DNA from: Castor canadensis
Lineage: Eukaryota > Chordata > Mammalia > Rodentia > Castoridae
DNA length: 64,000 nucleotides
Direction of reading: 5' to 3'
NCBI RefSeq assembly: GCF_047511655.1
Contig: NC_133402.1
Location: 62,438,951 to 62,502,950, forward strand
A model generated the notes under the pieces. The model was not told the origin of the DNA, did no database searches, and saw only the letters and a program-made list of their open reading frames with translations. Position 1 is the first letter of the stretch, and each line of letters opens with the position of its first letter. Made by a program: the position numbers and the translations under genes. Below are positions 35,835 through 47,789 of the stretch, piece after piece.

Positions 35835-36066
35835 GGTGAGACAGCGCAGCACTCCGCATCCACGCCGCCGCGGGTTCCGGGCGTCTCCACTGCTACCTCT
35901 GGTGGCAAGGCGCGGCGCCGGACGGGGGCCGGCGGGGGCCAAAGCTCCTCCCGGAAGTCGCGGCCGATCCGGCGCGCCTGGCACTCGTCCGTTTCCGCTT
36001 AGGACCCGGGGGAAGCCGGGAGGGCGCAGTGGGCGGGGCCACAGGGCGGGGCGTGCGCGGTCCAAG

Positions 36067-36102
36067 TTTCGCGCGGGAAGAGCGCGCGACTTTTTGGCGG
36101 GG
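36067..36102. promoter_or_regulatory. Paired E2F-type sites
   Basis: TTTCGCGC followed by GGGAA is a full match to the E2F consensus TTTSSCGC. TTTGGCGGGG lies 14 bp further on. Both are about 230-270 bp upstream of the ATR start codon, beside the GC boxes. Binding is inferred from motif only. Confidence 0.55.
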
Positions 36103-36251
36103 TCTTCGGGTGTTTGATCCGCTCAGCCTGGTGTGCTTGCTGAAATAAGGTCAGAGGGCTTCACGCACACCAGCACGTACACACTCACTTCCCCCACCAG
36201 CCTGCTTTTTTTTTTTTTTCATGGCTCTGAGAACCAAATGATATCTTATTT

Positions 36252-36336
36252 TTTCTTTTTCTTTCTTTTTTTTTTTTTTTGAACTCAGGGTCTCCTGCTT
36301 GCTAGAGCAAGCACTTGAGCTGTGCTCTCGCCCTTT
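36252..36336 (-). mobile_element. tRNA-like SINE fragment, antisense
   Basis: T-rich run, 'gaactcagggtctcctgctt', and 'gagctgtgctctcgccct', directly abutting the L1 at 36.35 kb. Confidence 0.6.
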
Positions 36337-36352
36337 TACATGTGATTTTATT

Positions 36353-37155
36353 TTATTTTATTTATTTATTTTTTCTTTTATTATTCATATGTGCATACAA
36401 GGCTTGGGTCATTTCTCCCCCCTGCCCCCACCCCCTCCCTCTCCCCCCCAACCCCTCAATACCCAGCAGAAACTATTTTGCCCTTATTTCTAATCTTGTT
36501 GTAGAGAGAGTATAAGCAATAATAGGAAGGAACAAGGGTTTTTGCTGGTTGAGATAAGGATAGCTATACAGGGCATTGACTCACATTGATTTCCTGTGCG
36601 TGGGTGTTACCTTCTAGGTTAATTCTTTTTAATCTAACCTTTTCTCTAGTACCTGGTCCCCTTTTCCTATTGGCCTCAGTTGCTTTAAGGTATCTGCTTT
36701 AGTTTCTCTGCGTTGAGGGCAACAAATGCTATCTAGTTTTTTGGGTGTCTTATCTATCCTCACCCCTCCCTTGTGTGCTCTCGCTTTTATCATGTGATCA
36801 AAGTCCAATCCCATTGTTGTGTTTGCCCTTGATCTAATGTCCACATATGAGGGAGAACATACGATTTTTGGTCTTTTGGGCCAGGCTAACCTCACTCAGA
36901 ATGATGTTCTCCAAGTCCATCCATTTACCAGCGAATGATAACATTTCGTTCTTCTTGATGGCTGCATAAAATTCCACTGTGTATAGATACCACATTTTCT
37001 TAATCCATTCGTCAGTGCTGGGGCATCTTGGCTGTTTCCATAACTTGGCTATTGTGAATAGTGCCGCAATAAACATGGATGTGCAGGTGCCTCTGGAGTA
37101 ACAGTCTTTTGGGTATATCCCCAAGAGTGGTATTGCTGGATCAAATGGTAGATCG
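36353..37155 (-). mobile_element. LINE-1, 5'-truncated, 3' end
   Basis: A young L1 on the minus strand. The A-rich tail appears as T-rich DNA at its left edge, followed by 3' UTR and the last part of ORF2 (peptides such as [14 protein letters not shown] and [19 protein letters not shown], ending SLICGH). A 16-bp direct repeat TACATGTGATTTTATT flanks it exactly (36337-36352 and 37156-37171). It inserted next to an antisense tRNA-like SINE. Confidence 0.92.
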
Positions 37156-37189
37156 TACATGTGATTTTATTGACTGTATCTAGAATATA

Positions 37190-37310
37190 AGGTCCTTGAA
37201 AGCAAAGTCTTGTCTGTTTGGTTCACTGCTGGACACCCAGGAGCTGAAAGTGCCTGGCACATAGTACATGGTGGGTGTTCAGTAAATACTTGTCGCTTTG
37301 AATGTTGAGA
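37190..37310 (+). mobile_element. L2-like fragment
   Basis: 'agtgcctggcacatagtaca' and 'gttcagtaaatacttgtcgc' are typical of the L2 3' end. Confidence 0.55.
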
Positions 37311-37339
37311 GTTGTAGTACAAAGAGTTCCCATTCCATT

Positions 37340-37588
37340 TGCTAGAAACTGTGACCTCAGTAAAGTTACTTAATCTCTCTGTACCTCAGTTTTTCATCTG
37401 TAACATGGTTTTAATAGTATCTATCCTAAAGGAGTTCAGCAAAGGTTAAATTAGAGGTGGTGGAATAATACAGTGGAATATAATTTCTTTTTTTTTTTTC
37501 CTTTGAGACAGGGTCTGGCTGAAACTCTGAATCCTCCCTCCTCAGCCTCTCGTGTGCTGGGGTTAAGCCATGTGCAACCATATCTGAC
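37340..37588 (-). mobile_element. MIR-like fragment followed by antisense B1-like SINE
   Basis: MIR-like at about 37340-37425 (tacctcagtttttcatctgt) and a B1-like antisense SINE at about 37487-37588 (gagacagggtctggctgaaa). Confidence 0.6.
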
Positions 37589-37708
37589 GTAACTACACTT
37601 TTAAAGTTTAAATGATAAAGCACACCTGAAAAATAGTTTTTCAGCTACAAAGTAACAAATTTTAGCTATTATTTTTAGATCATATTGAGACAGCTCACAA
37701 AAATGACA

Positions 37709-37800
37709 GGGTTGGGGGTACAGCTTAGTGGTGGAGCACTTGCCTAGCAAGCATGAGGCTGTAGATCTGATCCTCTACACTGCACTGCAAAAAATTTTTT
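37709..37800 (+). mobile_element. tRNA-like SINE
   Basis: GGTTGGGGGTACAGCTTAGT through 'gcctagcaagcatgaggctg'. Confidence 0.7.
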
Positions 37801-38384
37801 AAAAAACAAATGAAATGACAACGTTATCCAGAAGGCAATAGGAGCAGTATTGTATTCTAAAAAGGCAGTTTCGACCCTCAGATGTTGTAAACAATAGAGC
37901 CCTGGAAATCTAATTGAACTTAAAAAAAGGTAATTTTTGTGCAAGATACTGTGTTAGGTACTTCTAGGACAGATAAAACCATAAGGAAGAGACAATCAGT
38001 TTCAAGTAATGTACAACTTGTGGGTAGAGGAAGGATGTAATGGGAACTTAGAAAATTAAAATCAAGGCAAAATCTAGTGAACACCATGACAGATAAACAG
38101 CATGCATGGAAGAATAGAGGAGGAAGAGGTCCTGTCTACTCTAGTGCACAGAGGTGGGGAGTCAGGCAAGGACATAAGGAGGGGACATGAAGGACAAGCA
38201 GGATTTGAGAGACAAAGATTGGAGAAGAATATATTCTAACCAGAGGTTAAACAGAAAGTACACAGAAGGAGGCTGAGTGGTCCAGTATGGTTGGTGTTAA
38301 GGAACACTTAGAATATTCTGGAAAAGACATTGGTTCAGACTTCAGTAAGTGTTGGAAAGGCACCGGTAGATTTTATATAAAGAG

Positions 38385-38630
38385 TGACAGTCATGATGAT
38401 GGTAATGGGACATGAATGTAAATGGGGAACTGTCAGAAGGAGATGGGGGAGGGGAAGAGGATGGGGAACACTTCGTATGTGCACATGAAGACAGCACAGT
38501 GAAACCCACCAAACACTGAGGAAGCTGGGCAGGCGAACTTGTTCAAGGTATACTGCATGCATCTATGGAATTAACATATTGAAATCCCTTTGTATTATTA
38601 ATGCATGCTAATTCAATATAAAAGAAATTT
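38385..38630 (+). mobile_element. LINE-1 3' UTR fragment
   Basis: Purine-rich tract followed by 'ctattgaaatccctttgtat' type sequence and 'atgctaattcaatataaaag', like the ends at 46.2 kb and 62.4 kb. Degraded. Confidence 0.5.
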
Positions 38631-39010
38631 TAAAGCGACAGTCACAACACCACCTGAATTTGGTGGGAGGTGTACACAGAATAAAAGGAAGACAGGTGGT
38701 CATTTAGAGAGGTCAACATCTTCAGCAGTATATCAACAAATGAGCAACTGATGTCACAGAGGAGAGGCCAGCGTTCCAAACAGGTAGCCTCCCTCCAAGG
38801 GCCCACGTTTCCTCCACCAAATTTTTTGGAAGAGTTGTTCTTACAAGATGCCTCTGTTCTTCATCTCCCACCTGTGAACTCTATACTCTCTGCCCAGTTC
38901 CCTCCTCCCTGCCTTAATTGCTTCTCACCAGAATCACCAGTGACTTTCTTATGGGATGCTGATGAGTCCTTTCTTTTCTTGACTTCTCTTCTCTTTCTTG
39001 ACTTCTCTTT

Positions 39011-39330
39011 CTGCAGTGCTGGGGATTGAACCCAGGGCCTTGTGCATGCCAGGCAAGCACTCTGCCACTGAGCTACAACCCCAGCCCGTCTTTCTTGCAA
39101 GTGTTCAACAGCATTTGACAGTTGTAGGTCACTGCCTTCTTGGAATGCCGCCTTTGGCATGCAAGACTCATGCCAGCCACACTATCTTTGCCATTTCCCT
39201 TCTTGTTGGTGTTTCTCAGGATTCTAGCTTCGTTAGGTTCCTCTGTGTCTCTCTGTCTCTGTCTCTCTCTGGAGCTAGGGACATCACATGCTAGGCAAAC
39301 ACTCCACTACTGAGCCACACCCAGCCCTCC
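39011..39330 (-). mobile_element. Two antisense tRNA-like SINEs
   Basis: 39011-39087 (gctggggattgaacccaggg) is well preserved. 39270-39330 (cactccactactgagccaca) is a fragment. A CT-rich stretch at about 39,243-39,270 precedes the second. Confidence 0.7.
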
Positions 39331-39614
39331 TTTCTCTTTTATACTCATTCATTCTCGAGGCTTCAAGTTCCTTTTCATTCATTGCTCACTTCCAGATTCC
39401 TTGCTTTTTCACTGAACAGTCTCCAGACTCTGTATTTCATTGCCCACCTCCCTGCGGAATTTTCCCCCTAGAGCACTTCCCAGGCACTTTATTTTTGTTT
39501 AACTCTGTATTATGAGGAGTTTCAAATATATGAAAACTAGACAACAGGACTCTCTGTGTCTATCACGTGAGCAACAATTATCAGCACATGGTCAGTCTTT
39601 GCTTCATGTATAAC

Positions 39615-40260
39615 TGTTACTGGCGCGTGGTTGGGAATTCTCAGGTCCTTGGGTGTGGGAACAAATCACTGGACACAGACACAGGTTGCAAAGCAGTAGT
39701 GAAGCTTTGTTGAAAGGAAAAGTACAGGCAGGAGGACATACCGCAAGACAGAGATGTGGGCTCTCGCCAGGTGGCATGGAAGCCCCATCTTTGTTCAAAG
39801 GGCAGTTTATATGTTGTAAGGGCAAAGGGTGGGGAAAATTTTGGAGTCTTTGCAAGAGGGGCTAGAGTGACTGACGTGTTTGATTGACAGGAGGATGCTA
39901 TATAACTTGTTTTTGACGGTCCCTCCCATGATGCGTTCTGTTATAATTCCATGCACCAGACGCAGTCCATATGTATGCAAAGCTTTTAGTAGGAGGGAGG
40001 CTCTAGAGGTCATCCGAGGACAGGCTCCCCAGCGCTCAGCGCATGCGCTAGCTCAGGGACTTTCCCTTCTGATGCAGCGGCTCCTGAGTTAACCACACAA
40101 AGGGGGTTCCAAGGACGTCCCCAACCAGATGTCTCCAGAACGGGGCATGTCCAGGCGGGACTTGGGGCATGTCCTGGGTGGAACTTCGTGCCATTTTGTC
40201 TGGTCAGTCTCCACTGCTCTTGACCAACCTGTACTTCCCTATTCTCCTGCCTCTTAACCC
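39615..40260 (-). mobile_element. Candidate solo LTR, antisense (family unknown)
   Basis: The left edge TGTTACTGGCGCG reads as a ...CA terminus on the minus strand, preceded there by a U5-like stretch and a possible polyadenylation region near AACAAAGCTTCACTAC. The segment differs in composition from its flanks and lacks SINE or L1 features. The right end and target duplication were not found, so this is tentative. Confidence 0.35.
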
Positions 40261-40530
40261 TGCTGTTCCCCCTCTCCCCAGTTGGATTACTTTAAAGAAA
40301 ATCCCAGCCCTCGTGCCGATTTACTTGTAAACACTTCAGTTTTTATCTCTGTGAGGACTCAGCGCGACCCCTAAATCTCAGAGCTATCCACTTCCCTCCA
40401 AACCCCGTCTTTCTACTTTATTCTTCTTTCAGAAGCGTTCTGGCTTGCCTGCTTTCTTACAGGCTTTTTGTCTCTCCAATCAGTCCTTCAAACTGGGGTG
40501 TCCCAGAGTTTTTAGATCAAGAGTAGTGTT

Positions 40531-40737
40531 GAAGGGTTTTTGGGGTTTTTTTCGGTACTGGGGCTTAATTAAGCTCAGGGCCTACACCTTGAGCCACCCC
40601 ACCAGTCCTTTTTTGTGGTGGGTTTTTCGAGATGGAGTCTCGAGAACTATTTGCCTGGCTGGCTTTGAACTTTGATCCTCCTGATCTTTGCCTCCTGAGT
40701 AGCTAGAATTACAGGCGTGAGCCCCTGGTGCCCGGGT
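40531..40737 (-). mobile_element. Composite SINE, antisense
   Basis: Antisense tRNA-like part (ggcctacaccttgagccacc) and B1-like part (gagtagctagaattacaggc, then GTGAGCCCCTGGTGCCCGG). Confidence 0.85.
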
Positions 40738-41309
40738 AGGGTTGAAGTTTTTAAGACATGCGCTTTAACACGTGCAGTTTTTATTGCTCACGTGTGTAGT
40801 AGGGCGTCTAATGTACCTCATTAAATTTGGGCATCAGTGGCTTCCTGTGTCTCTCTTAACCCCAACTTTATCATTTGCGGAGATGGAGCATGGAGGGAGG
40901 GGAACCTGGAAGCAGAGGGGTTGGTGTGGGTGTGTCCCTGGGTCCTTGGTGTTTCCTAAGCTCAATGTCCCACTCAAGCTGACAAAGTGACACCAACCAA
41001 TGTTCTGGAAATTCTAGTCAGTCCTGTAAGTAGGATTGTCCCCACTAATTAAAGTTCTGTGAAGATGACCACTAGGTGGCACTAAAACCCAACTGAGAGG
41101 TGAGTTTGGGGCCACCTAGCAGAGTAAATTCCATCAAAAGAAATTGTTGTTTTCTCCATTTATGGTATTGTGTCAGGATTCCATTGTATAATACACTAGC
41201 ATAGAAATCTTAAAGAAATGAGATAAAAAATAAAGTCAGATTTTCAAATATCTGTCTTGAATGGACACCTCCTTGCTACATACACATACTCAATAGTTTG
41301 TGTGTTTTT

Positions 41310-41393
41310 ATTTTTTGTGGTGCTAGGGATCAAACCCTGAGCCTTGTGTGTATAAGGCAACCACTCTACCCGTGGGCCACATCACCAGCCCTC
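41310..41393 (-). mobile_element. tRNA-like SINE, antisense
   Basis: 'gtgctagggatcaaaccctg' to 'gggccacatcaccagccct'. Confidence 0.7.
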
Positions 41394-41611
41394 TGTAGTT
41401 TATGTTTTTAGTAAGCTCCTGTGTGGTGCCGATGTTTTAGAGTTGTTCTACAACCAACAGGGCAGCCTTTTTGAAATCCAAATATGACTATGTCATTCCC
41501 TTCTTCAATAGCTTAGTTATGCATTGAATATTGTCAGACACAGATTGAGATTAAAATGGAGCACGTGTCAGTTGTATTTCACTGGGTAAAGCCCCAAATA
41601 ATAGATAATAT

Positions 41612-41945
41612 AGCTGGGTGCAGTGGTCCATGCCTATAATTCCAGCTACTTGGGAGGCTCAGATAGGAGGGTCACTGTTTGAGACCAGTATAGGCAAGGA
41701 GTTAGAAAGACTATTGCAAAGAACAAGCCAGGTGTGGTGCTGTGTGCCTATAATTCAGCTGAAGGGAGGTGGAGGTAGAGATTCATGGTTCAATACCAGC
41801 CCTGGGCTAAAGCAAGACCCTACCACAAAAATAAATTAACAGCAAAAAGGCCTGGTGGTGTGACTTAAGTGGTGGAATGCTCACCTAGAAGGGTGATGCC
41901 TTGAGTAGAAGCCCCAGTACTTTATAAATGAATAAATAAAAATAG
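41612..41945 (+). mobile_element. Composite dimeric SINE
   Basis: Two B1-like units plus a tRNA-like unit, ending in an (AAAT)n-like tail. A second copy of the same family and orientation follows at 42112. Confidence 0.8.
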
Positions 41946-42111
41946 AAGGACTACATAACTATTTTCTAAAACTTTATAAAGCATAATAAATGATCCACTA
42001 CAGCCAAACTGCACTAATGTCCTTGTCCTATTTAGTTAAAACTCTGCAAAAACCATGCCAAAACACTTCGTTCTCATAAAGTAACACAATATTTTAGAAA
42101 CTAAAGTTATT

Positions 42112-42437
42112 TGCCCAGTGCAGTAGCTCAGGCCTATAATCCTAGCTACTTGGGAGGCTGAGATCAGGAGGATGGCAATTTGAGTACAGCCCAGGAAAAT
42201 GTAATGAGACTCCATCTCAACCAATAAAAGTTGGGTGTGGTGGTGCACACCTGTCATCCATGCTACACAGGGAAGCACAAATAGGATCATGGTACCATCC
42301 AACCCAGGCATAAACTGAGACCCTGTCTCAAAAATAACCAATGCAAAAGGGCTGGGGCATGGCTCAAGTAGTAGAGTGCCTGCTTAGCAAGCTCAGGGCC
42401 CTGAGTTCAAATCCCAGACTGCCCCCCCCCCCCAAAT
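42112..42437 (+). mobile_element. Composite dimeric SINE
   Basis: Two B1-like units (gtgcagtagctcaggcctat; gttgggtgtggtggtgcaca) and a tRNA-like unit (catggctcaagtagtagagt), followed by a C-run. Confidence 0.85.
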
Positions 42438-42667
42438 ACAAAGCCGTTTGTCTTCCTCCCCTGAGTTGGTTTCACATCTACTAAGACTTTATCCTTCTGC
42501 TGGAACTCTATTGTGTTTGGAGGCAATTCAGAAAAAAGTACATGGACTACTTCCCATGCATCTGGGAGGTTTCTAACTCGTAATGAGTTGCCGTCATTTA
42601 CATTAGTAAGGTCTCCATATGACCCTAAGATTATATAAAATGTATTGGAATAGTAACAATTACTGCA

Positions 42668-42757
42668 TTTGGAATTTTGGCAGCGCTGGGGTTTGAACTC
42701 AGGGCCTTACACTTCCTAGGCAGGCAGTCTACCACGTGAGCCATAACGCTAGCCCTG
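42668..42757 (-). mobile_element. tRNA-like SINE, antisense
   Basis: 'gctggggtttgaactcaggg' to 'gtgagccataacgctagccc'. Confidence 0.75.
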
Positions 42758-42779
42758 TTTGCTTTAGTTCGTTTTCTTT

Positions 42780-43490
42780 TTTAAATTATTGTTGTGCTGG
42801 GGGTACATTGTGACATTTACAAAAGTTCTTACAATATATCATAGTTGAATTCAAACAGTGCATCATTCTCCTTTATCCTCCCCCCCCATTCCTGGAACAA
42901 TGTCAGCAGGGCTCATTTTTCCATTTTATACATGAGTACATAATATTCCACCGTATTCACCCTCTTACACCCTTTCCTTATATCCTCCCCTCTCCCACTG
43001 ATGCCAACTCCCAGACAGGACCTGTTTTACCTTCTTGTTCTCTGTTTTTGTAAAAAAAAAATAAAAGACATTTTTGTTTGTTTAAAATAGCTATACAGGG
43101 TATTTCACTGTGACATTTCCATGTTTATTTATATATGTATTGTAACCTGAATTGGTTCATCCCCTCTATTTTTCTCCTTTCTACCTTAGTCCCCTTCTTA
43201 CGGTTGTTTCAACCAGTTTAAAAATTCTGTATTCATTTTTGTATAGAGCACATCAACCACATTCAGCTTCTTAACTTCCTTCTGTTACCCTCCCCCTCCC
43301 GGATGTGACCTCCCCTTAGCATGACATGTTATTTTTCTTTTTTTTTTTTTTTTTCTGAATCAGGGTTTCTTTTCTTTTTAAAAAATTGTTGTGCTGGGTG
43401 AGGATACACTGTGGCATTTACAAAAATTCTTACAATATATCATAGTTGAATTCACCCCTCCATTATTCTCCTTTATCCCCCTCCCCATTT
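42780..43490 (-). mobile_element. L1-like antisense 3' pieces, partly duplicated
   Basis: A segment containing TTCTTACAATATATCATAGT occurs at about 42783-42890 and again at about 43379-43490, with another L1-like stretch (tacagggtatttcactgtga) between. They look like two antisense L1 3' ends or one element with an internal duplication. Confidence 0.45.
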
Positions 43491-43794
43491 TTCAAATAAG
43501 AGTCTCATTTGTATGCAGGGCTGGCCTGGACTATAGTGCTCCTATTTGTGCTGATGGCATTGCTGAAGGCTATGAGGCTCTTTTGAGCCTTCAATTTTCT
43601 CTTTCTGTAAAAAATATCTGCTTAGAACTTTATCAGCTTAAATTTGATGTTATATTTTTAATGAGGTATAAGAACATTTTAATATATTATAGATATTAGG
43701 CTAATACTGATTTATATTCTGAGACTATTTTTCTTAGTTTTTCACTTGGCTCTTGTTATATAGGAATTAAGAATTCCAATATATGAAGTCCAGT

Positions 43795-44010
43795 TTGGGT
43801 CTAGGGATACATGCCTATAATCTCAGCTACTCTGGGAGGCTGAGGCAGGAGGATCAGGAATTCAAGTCTGATCAAAGTTAGTTAGATCCTATCTCAAAAA
43901 CAAAATTAAAAAGAAAAAGAAAGCACTGAGGGTGTGGCACAAGTGGTAGAGTTTGTGCCTAGCAAGTGTGAGCCTTGGGTCCAATCCTCAGCACTACAAA
44001 ACAAGAACAA
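43795..44010 (+). mobile_element. Composite SINE
   Basis: B1-like unit (tctcagctactctgggaggc) and tRNA-like unit (ggtgtggcacaagtggtaga). Confidence 0.8.
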
Positions 44011-44309
44011 ACCCCCGATATTGCCCATCTTTTCCTTTATGGCTTCTGGGGAGATTAACCACAAGGTCAAACATGTTCTCTGTACTTTTTACAAAGATAT
44101 TTGCACTTCAGTTTTTTGGTACTAGTTTTCTCATTTATCTACAGATCATTTTTTAATAAGAGAACTTGTTTCCCAGGTGGATTGTGTATATGCCACAACT
44201 GAGATCCCTTTTACTTGTTCAGGAATAAAAGGATTTATTAAGAGATGTAGATAATATATAGACTCCTTGGGAGCTATATACTTCATGATGAGTATTTGAG
44301 AACTCCCCA

Positions 44310-44425
44310 GGCTGGCATAGTGGTACATGTCTATAATCCAAGCTACTTAGTAGGCTGAGGAAGGAGGATGGTGAGTTCGAGTTCTGCCTGAGCCACTTCA
44401 GTAAAACAGTGGTTCAAAATAAAAT
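44310..44425 (+). mobile_element. B1-like SINE
   Basis: GGCTGGCATAGTGGTACATG through 'gtgagttcgagttctgcctg'. Confidence 0.7.
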
Positions 44426-45140
44426 TTTAAAATGGATGTAACTAAGTGGTGTAATGTCAGTAACACACAGACACACAGACATACACACAGAGAAATACAC
44501 AAAACCTCCCCAAATAATCTATGAAGGCAATTGCTTATTGCAAGGACCAGGAAGCTATAGAATTGAGACTGCCCTGGGGGCTCTGGAATCCAAGTCTGCA
44601 GGTTTGGAGCCCTCTACAGCCAGATGTGGGAAATGCCGGCTGTGGCTGCCAGGAGGGCATGGGAGAGCCAGGCACCCACCATGGCACCTGTGGTTGTGTC
44701 ACTTGCTAGTCCGCTTTCCTATGAATTCCAATGCCATCACTTACATATATTCAATGTAATCCACAGCCCGTACTCTGCCACACTCTTGAGCTCTTTCACT
44801 TTTATAGTTTATGCTGTTGTAATCAGGCTGTGCGTGATTTTATTTTTGTCAAGTGAGGTGGGCAGGTGTGGAGGGACAGAATGTAGTGAGCCACCCTGAT
44901 CAGCCCTCCAGCCACCTTTCCTGCCACTGCACAGGAGGCGATGTCACTCCAGGGTGACTGCTCAGCTTCCTCTTCCACTTGCTAATCCCTGTCTACCCCG
45001 AAGCCCGGGGTCACCAAAAATGTAAAGTCCAGGTGTGTGTTAAGTTTTGTGCATATGATATCTCCTTGTGTTTCTCTGATGATACTTATTATAATTTCAA
45101 GTGTCTTTTCACTGTTCTGTCCACTGCTCCGGTGCCCCCC

Positions 45141-45225
45141 CTTTCCTGATCTGTCACCTGTGAGCTCCAGGTCCCCCCCACCCCTTCTTGAGCTGTCACC
45201 TGTGAGCCCCAGGTCCTCCCTATCT
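45141..45225. repeat. Imperfect two-copy tandem repeat (about 43 bp)
   Basis: 'ctgtcacctgtgagctccag' and 'ctgtcacctgtgagccccag' head two successive C-rich units. Confidence 0.6.
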
Positions 45226-45704
45226 TTGCCCTAGCTGCTGCCGTCACAGGACTTGAGCAGAATTTCCCTCTGTGTGTGTGTGTACATGCACTGGGGGTTG
45301 AGCCCCAGCCTCCCCTTGCCAAGTTTGCACACCCCCACATAAACTACACCCCATCCCCCCATTTTGATTTTCGGAGATGTAATGTATCTGCATTCTGCCC
45401 TTTCTCAACAACTCGGGTTTGCAGAAGGGAGTTTTTCTTGTTTTCCTAGGGTATTCTTTACTTTTTAAGTACAACCCCTCTTTATCATGTTCCGAAATTT
45501 TAGATGGGATGTGCAGTATAGATGGCTATTTTAATCCAGTGTCTATTAAATAGTGTGCAAGCAGGAAAGAGAGACAGAGACACAGAGGGACAGAGAAATT
45601 TGTATTCTTTTCTTATTTCTCAGATATTTTTGTTCTGTAAATGATTTTTTAAAAAACTACCATAAAGGTACAGTTGAACTGAATACCGAATCTTAGCATT
45701 TTCT

Positions 45705-45705
45705 A

Positions 45706-45777
<72 letters not shown>
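45705..45777. repeat. (CT)n followed by (CA)n microsatellite
   Basis: About 13 CT units followed by about 23 CA units with one interruption (CATA). Apparent ORFs across it are artefacts. Confidence 0.95.
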
Positions 45778-45779
<2 letters not shown>

Positions 45780-45891
45780 TTTCTTCTACTTTCTTTCTCT
45801 TTCTTCTGGTAAAAGAGGCCAAATAGACTAAATATGTTCTTACCATGCTTCCTGGTTTTCATTCAAAATACCACCTGCGATCAGCCTAGGT

Positions 45892-46266
45892 GCCATCAGT
45901 GTGTAAATGGATAAAGAAGATTGGCATTTATACACAATGGAGAATTAAACAGCCATAAGAAAGATGAAAACAGGTCAGTAGCAGAAAGGTGGATGGAACC
46001 TAAGTCATCAGTTAAGCAAAATCAGCCAGACTCAGAAAGGCAAACACCACATGTTTTCTGTCATATGTGGAAACTAGATTAAAAAAAAAAAGACATGAAA
46101 GTAGAAGGGAGAACATTTGGGAAGAGAAAGGGCACCAGGGAGGGGAGGGAGGACAGAGAGGGTAAAGAGGATGTCTGTGAATATGATCAAAGTACATTGC
46201 GTGAAAATGTCACAACGAAACCCACTGGCTTGAATGATTAATATTTGCTAATAAAATTTTTTAAAT
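45892..46266 (+). mobile_element. LINE-1 3' end fragment
   Basis: Sense-strand remnant of the ORF2 C-terminus (GGATGGAACCTAAGTCATCA, then ...AAATCAGCCAGACTCAGAAAG and the tail of the ORF) followed by a purine-rich 3' UTR and an AATAAAATTTTTTAA end. Several mismatches; older than the two antisense copies. Confidence 0.75.
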
Positions 46267-46879
46267 GTGTCTAATTTTCCTGGAATGGGATGTAAAACTG
46301 GTGCTTGTAGATAGCAGCTGATTTTTTATTAGGATCAGGGCTGGGTGGCAGCCTTGTATTGTGCTTGGGAGCATTTCAGAAACTCTCTCCTGCCCTGGGA
46401 AACTAACAGAGTCTCACTTACAATCCACAATGCCGGGTTTTTTCCCAAAGAATAAGGGATATAATTCTGCAGGGTCTAGTACTGTGTAGGTAACACAAAT
46501 TTGGATTTGAACTTGAGTTCGCGTTGTAGTCCCACCATTCACTCCCTTTGTTAAGAATTTTTCTGAATCTCCACTTTTGTCCTCGTGTGCATTAAATGCG
46601 CTTTGGAGGTGAACTTCTGTTACAGTAGTTATAACACATAGAAAACATGGAGTTGACATTGGCCATGGTGGTGAAGACCATGATGCTGGTGGCCACCCCA
46701 ATTCTGCTCTTTGTAGTTGCCCCTCTGGTATCAAAAAGCCTGGGAAAATAAACTCAGGCTCCAGGTGGATCTTTGGGATGAGTGGAGTCAGAAAAGATTG
46801 TCTTTATATGAAAAGCACTTTATTTAGTTGGCCTTAGTTTTTACTTAGCCGTGTTATGAGGGAAATAATAAACATTTTG

Positions 46880-47010
46880 TACAGTTTTGTCACCTATAAA
46901 ATGAGGATAATTTCATAGAATTGTCATGTGTATTCTGTGAGACTACACTGTGAAGTACTTAAAATGCCAACTGACACCTGGCAGACTCTCAGTAGTGCTT
47001 AGCTACTGCC
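46880..47010 (-). mobile_element. MIR-like fragment
   Basis: 'cacctataaaatgaggataa' and 'gcagactctcagtagtgctt' fit an antisense MIR. Confidence 0.6.
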
Positions 47011-47789
47011 GTGGATACTCTGTACAAACTGTAGACGGTCTAGAAAGTTATTCCTGTTTCAGTTTTAGTCTGTAATGGGATGTTTTTTTAAACCAACAGT
47101 TGGAGTATATGATTTGGGGGCCAAATTCATGCAATAACAAATATTTAAGATTGGGAGTAGTCTAGAAAAACTTGAACATATGGCTACTGTAAACTGTGCC
47201 CACCAAATACAGCATCTCTTTGGAAATTCTTCCTGATACTGTTACTTCAATTGTTTTTAAGTGATTGCTGTTTGAAAATGGAGTCATTATCAAATGAGGT
47301 CTCTAATATGTAAGTAGTGTAATATGTAATTTGTCATCCTGTGCTGGCTGGACTGAAGTCCTTCACCCAGAACCCTGCCTTCTGGGTCTGAACCCAGGAC
47401 ATTGTGCTTGAGCCAACTTCCCCAGCCTCCTGCCTGTTTTTAATTTCCATGGGACACAGTTTGAAAATCTTAGCACATGTTGATGGTGATACAGTCAGTG
47501 GAGCAGATAACAATCTTTATAATGAAGTGTGTTTCTCATGATATACTCTGATTGTTATTTTAGATTTCAGAGATACTTTTGGGAAACACTTTAGTGTTAT
47601 CATTGATAACTTGGTTACTTTTATACCTGGTTGTTCCAGACATCGAATACTCGGGACTGTTATTTTCTTCTGCAAAGGCTGACTTTCATTTTGCTCTCTG
47701 TCTAAATCCCGTCACACCATATTTAGGTTCTGCCTTTCCTCATGAACTTTCTTGGTTTATTCCCACTAAATAAACAGATTATAAGTGTC

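Larger units (their letters stand above)
35060..36120. promoter_or_regulatory. ATR: ATR CpG-island promoter
   Basis: A GC- and CpG-rich block spans ATR exon 1. Upstream of the ATR start are an ETS-type CCGGAAGT (35951-35958), two GC boxes GGGCGGGG (36031-36038 and 36044-36051), an E2F-type TTTCGCGCGGGAA (36067-36079) and a second E2F-like TTTGGCGGGG (36093-36102). No TATA box is evident. The site set is typical of an S-phase-regulated housekeeping promoter. The exact start site cannot be read from sequence. Confidence 0.8.

Noticed and set aside
35308..35859. 183-codon minus-strand open frame across ATR exon 1
   Set aside because: Runs in a different frame from the conserved ATR start over the same bases and has no protein signature.
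40022..40045. NRF1-like GCGCATGCGC at about 40.04 kb as a promoter
   Set aside because: It lies in a candidate LTR without a surrounding CpG island or exon, so promoter function is not supported.
41612..42437. Direct-repeat array resembling a CRISPR or tandem array
   Set aside because: These are two neighbouring dimeric SINEs of one family with different spacer lengths in a mammalian genome.
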